Below are positions 6,725-8,416 of a DNA stretch of 8,416 bases, piece by piece. Both the position numbers and the translations under genes were made by a program. Numbering within the stretch: position 1 is the first letter of the stretch; each line of letters starts with the position of its first letter. Below the pieces are notes generated by a model. That model was not told the DNA's origin. It was given only the letters and a program-made list of their open reading frames with translations, and made no database searches. Source of the DNA: Clostridia bacterium. Its GTDB lineage: Bacteria; Bacillota; Clostridia; Peptostreptococcales; Anaerovoracaceae. Where the stretch lies: contig CAAEEE010000076.1 in the NCBI GenBank assembly GCA_900754805.1, forward strand, positions 1 to 8,416, given 5' to 3'.

Positions 6725-8389
6725 TTAATCCACAAAAACGCTTCCGCCTATGAATTCCCGGATAATCGAGTTGTTGGCGATGGCCGAATCATCGTCCACC
6801 GTTCGGAAAAAGCGCAAAAAATTCAGCAGCCTGTGCGCGTCCGCATACTCCGGCTCATCACGCGTAATTTCTTCAAGCAGCGGTTTGGCATATTTCTTCA
6901 AGACTGAGATTTCATATAAGTGCACGGAATTAAATACCACATCCGCCTGGTTTGAAAACGGGAAAATATTTTTATCTTCTCCTGCCCTTACCTTCGGCCA
7001 TGTGTTAATTGTGTTCTGTGCGCTATAGCCTCTGTACTTGAAGTCACGCACCATACGCCTCAGCATTCTGTGGTCCGTCGTGATAATCCGGTTGTGATTG
7101 TCGATGTTCAGCTGAATCAGCGGACTTATGTAAATTTTAAACTTTTCTTCTTCTGCAATTTTCGGCGTCAGTGCTTCATTTAAAGCATGGATTCCCTCAA
7201 TCACAATCGGCTGGCTGCCCTTAATCCTTGTTTTTCGTTTTCCGAATTCTTTATGTCCGGTCAGGAAATTAAAGATAGGAAGGTCAACCTCTTTGCCTGC
7301 GAGCAGATCATTCATATTATCATTGAATAAATCAATATCGACCGCACTCAGATTTTCGTAGTCCTTTTCACCATACTCGTCAAGAGGCGTCTGCTCCCTC
7401 TCCAGGAAATAATCGTCAGTCCCCAGATACAGCGGTTTCAGCCCGTGTACGCGAAGCTGAATGCAGAGTCTCTGCGCGAAAGTCGTTTTTCCCGACGATG
7501 ACGGACCCGCAATTAAAATAATCCTTTTCTTCTGCTTCGTAATCATCTCTGCAATTTCTACGATTTTACTCTCATGCAGTGCCTCTGAAATCTGAATCAG
7601 TTCCTTAATCTTGCCCTCGTCGATTCTGCGGTTCAAATCGGAAACATAATTGATTTCCATCAGCTTACCCCAGCGTTTTTCCTCGCCGAAAGTCTTATAT
7701 AAAGCTTTTTCATCCACATATTCGGGAATCACATTCGGATTCGACGGGTGTGGGAAGCGCAGCAAAACGCCACGCCTGTATTTCATAAGCTGGAAATATT
7801 TTATATACTCCGTCGAAGGAGCCATCAGCCCATAAAAGAAGTCCATATAGCCGTCCAGCGAGTAGAACGGAATCTTCTTCATATACGGATTTTCCTCCAA
7901 AAGAGCAATTTTCCCACCGCGTCCGCTTTGGATAAAAAAGTCTTCAGCTTCTTCCTTTGTCAGTTCTATCCTTTCAAGTGGAAGATTTTTCGCAACAATT
8001 TCATGCATTCGCTTTTCGATTGCCCGAACCTGCGCTGTGGTAACCGGCACATCGGATTTAATTTCTGTGAAAAGACCTTTATTCAGCGAATTTTCAATAT
8101 CCACTTCAAAATCGCCCAGCACATCGTAAACCGCTTTCAGATAAATCAGCGTCAGGCTGTTCTGATAAATAAGATTCGCAACCTGTGTCCGCATATCCAA
8201 AAATTCGATGTGGCAGTCCCGATGAATCTTATAGGCTAAAGTTACCGGTTTGTTGTTCACCTTCGCCGCCAAAACCGTATACGGCAGTTCCTTTTCCATT
8301 GTTTTATACAGTTCCTCAATCGAGATTCCTTTTTCTATTGTAATTTCCTGAAACTCTCCTCTAAGCTCTTTTTTTAGCTGAATTTTCAT
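6725..8389 (-). CDS. Nucleoside kinase: TGS and ThrRS-SAD-like domains fused to a uridine-kinase-like domain
   Basis: 554 residues. Residues 1-65 resemble a TGS domain, about 66-250 resemble the second additional (editing-like) region of threonyl-tRNA synthetase, and about 288-510 are a phosphoribulokinase/uridine kinase P-loop domain. In the kinase part I see the Walker A motif GPSSSGKT (295-302), TDDYF (324-328), PIFNFLTGH (371-379), IEGIHAL (398-404) and a lid-like RRMVRDFKYRGYSAQNT (444-460), matching the uridine kinase pattern. It should transfer phosphate from ATP to a nucleoside; the exact substrate cannot be told. The helix where editing domains carry HxxxH reads QVANLIYQNSLTLIY, without those histidines, so editing chemistry is unlikely. 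AGGGGG at 8394-8399, 4 nt before the ATG, supports the start. It is the first visible gene of the salvage cluster; earlier genes may lie beyond the right edge. Confidence 0.9.
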   Translation of the reverse strand: MKIQLKKELRGEFQEITIEKGISIEELYKTMEKELPYTVLAAKVNNKPVTLAYKIHRDCHIEFLDMRTQVANLIYQNSLTLIYLKAVYDVLGDFEVDIENSLNKGLFTEIKSDVPVTTAQVRAIEKRMHEIVAKNLPLERIELTKEEAEDFFIQSGRGGKIALLEENPYMKKIPFYSLDGYMDFFYGLMAPSTEYIKYFQLMKYRRGVLLRFPHPSNPNVIPEYVDEKALYKTFGEEKRWGKLMEINYVSDLNRRIDEGKIKELIQISEALHESKIVEIAEMITKQKKRIILIAGPSSSGKTTFAQRLCIQLRVHGLKPLYLGTDDYFLEREQTPLDEYGEKDYENLSAVDIDLFNDNMNDLLAGKEVDLPIFNFLTGHKEFGKRKTRIKGSQPIVIEGIHALNEALTPKIAEEEKFKIYISPLIQLNIDNHNRIITTDHRMLRRMVRDFKYRGYSAQNTINTWPKVRAGEDKNIFPFSNQADVVFNSVHLYEISVLKKYAKPLLEEITRDEPEYADAHRLLNFLRFFRTVDDDSAIANNSIIREFIGGSVFVD

Positions 8390-8393
8390 AGTT

Positions 8394-8399
8394 CCCCCT
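8394..8399 (-). promoter_or_regulatory. Ribosome binding site of the nucleoside kinase gene
   Basis: AGGGGG on the minus strand, 4 nt before the ATG at 8389. The 27 bases between this start and the window edge hold no recognisable promoter, so the operon promoter lies outside the window. Confidence 0.6.
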
Positions 8400-8416
8400 G
8401 TTTTTAGTGCCGTCGC

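Noticed and set aside
6685..6735. N-terminal extension of psuK to the ATG at 6735
   Set aside because: It would overlap the preceding gene by 11 nt, has no good binding site, and adds 17 residues before the family's conserved first strand; the ATG at 6684 has a GGGAG site.
6700..6735. TTGTGG and TATATA about 18 nt apart before psuK, as an internal promoter
   Set aside because: The -35 match is weak, the spacing is at the limit, and the close gene spacing already explains expression from upstream.

Overview
The window suggests a low-to-moderate GC member of the Bacillota, most likely class Clostridia. Three things point there: strong AGGAGG/AAGGAG ribosome binding sites on nearly every gene, Gram-positive secretory signal peptides followed by lysine-rich fibronectin-III-like tails on the exported proteins, and a TGS-domain uridine-kinase-like protein of a type common in Clostridia. 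The exact genus cannot be fixed from this sequence. Every real gene lies on the minus strand, so transcription runs from the right end of the window to the left.

Positions 8389 to 757 form one tightly spaced cluster, apparently an operon: a TGS/SAD/uridine-kinase-like nucleoside kinase, pseudouridine kinase (psuK), pseudouridine-5'-phosphate glycosidase (psuG), and two tandem secreted proteins of the 5'-nucleotidase/UshA family. Gaps are 40, -8 (overlap), 41 and 33 nt. No internal terminator was seen, and the cluster ends at a clear intrinsic terminator (701-735). Its promoter is not in the window; only 27 bases precede the first gene. The logic is nucleotide and nucleoside salvage. The secreted nucleotidase would dephosphorylate extracellular nucleotides. 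Nucleosides would enter by a transporter that is not encoded here. PsuK and PsuG would convert pseudouridine through its 5'-phosphate to uracil and ribose 5-phosphate, and the kinase would phosphorylate another nucleoside, possibly uridine-like.

Positions 1 to about 700 hold the start of a ribosomal protein operon. The first 83 codons of rpsJ (S10) run off the left edge. It has a near-consensus sigma-A promoter (TTGCCA, 17 nt, TATACT) with A-tracts upstream. Between promoter and gene is an unusually long leader of about 240 nt containing several strong hairpins, which looks like a cis-regulatory RNA, although a 51-codon open frame also lies across it.

The two most notable points are these. 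First, the nucleotidases are a tandem pair in which the second-last gene (2782-4821) has kept its full reading frame and domain architecture but lost two metal ligands and all five substrate-contact positions compared, so it is probably a pseudoenzyme or has a new role. Second, the long structured leader of rpsJ may be an autoregulatory element. I saw no mobile elements, CRISPR arrays, tRNA or rRNA genes.
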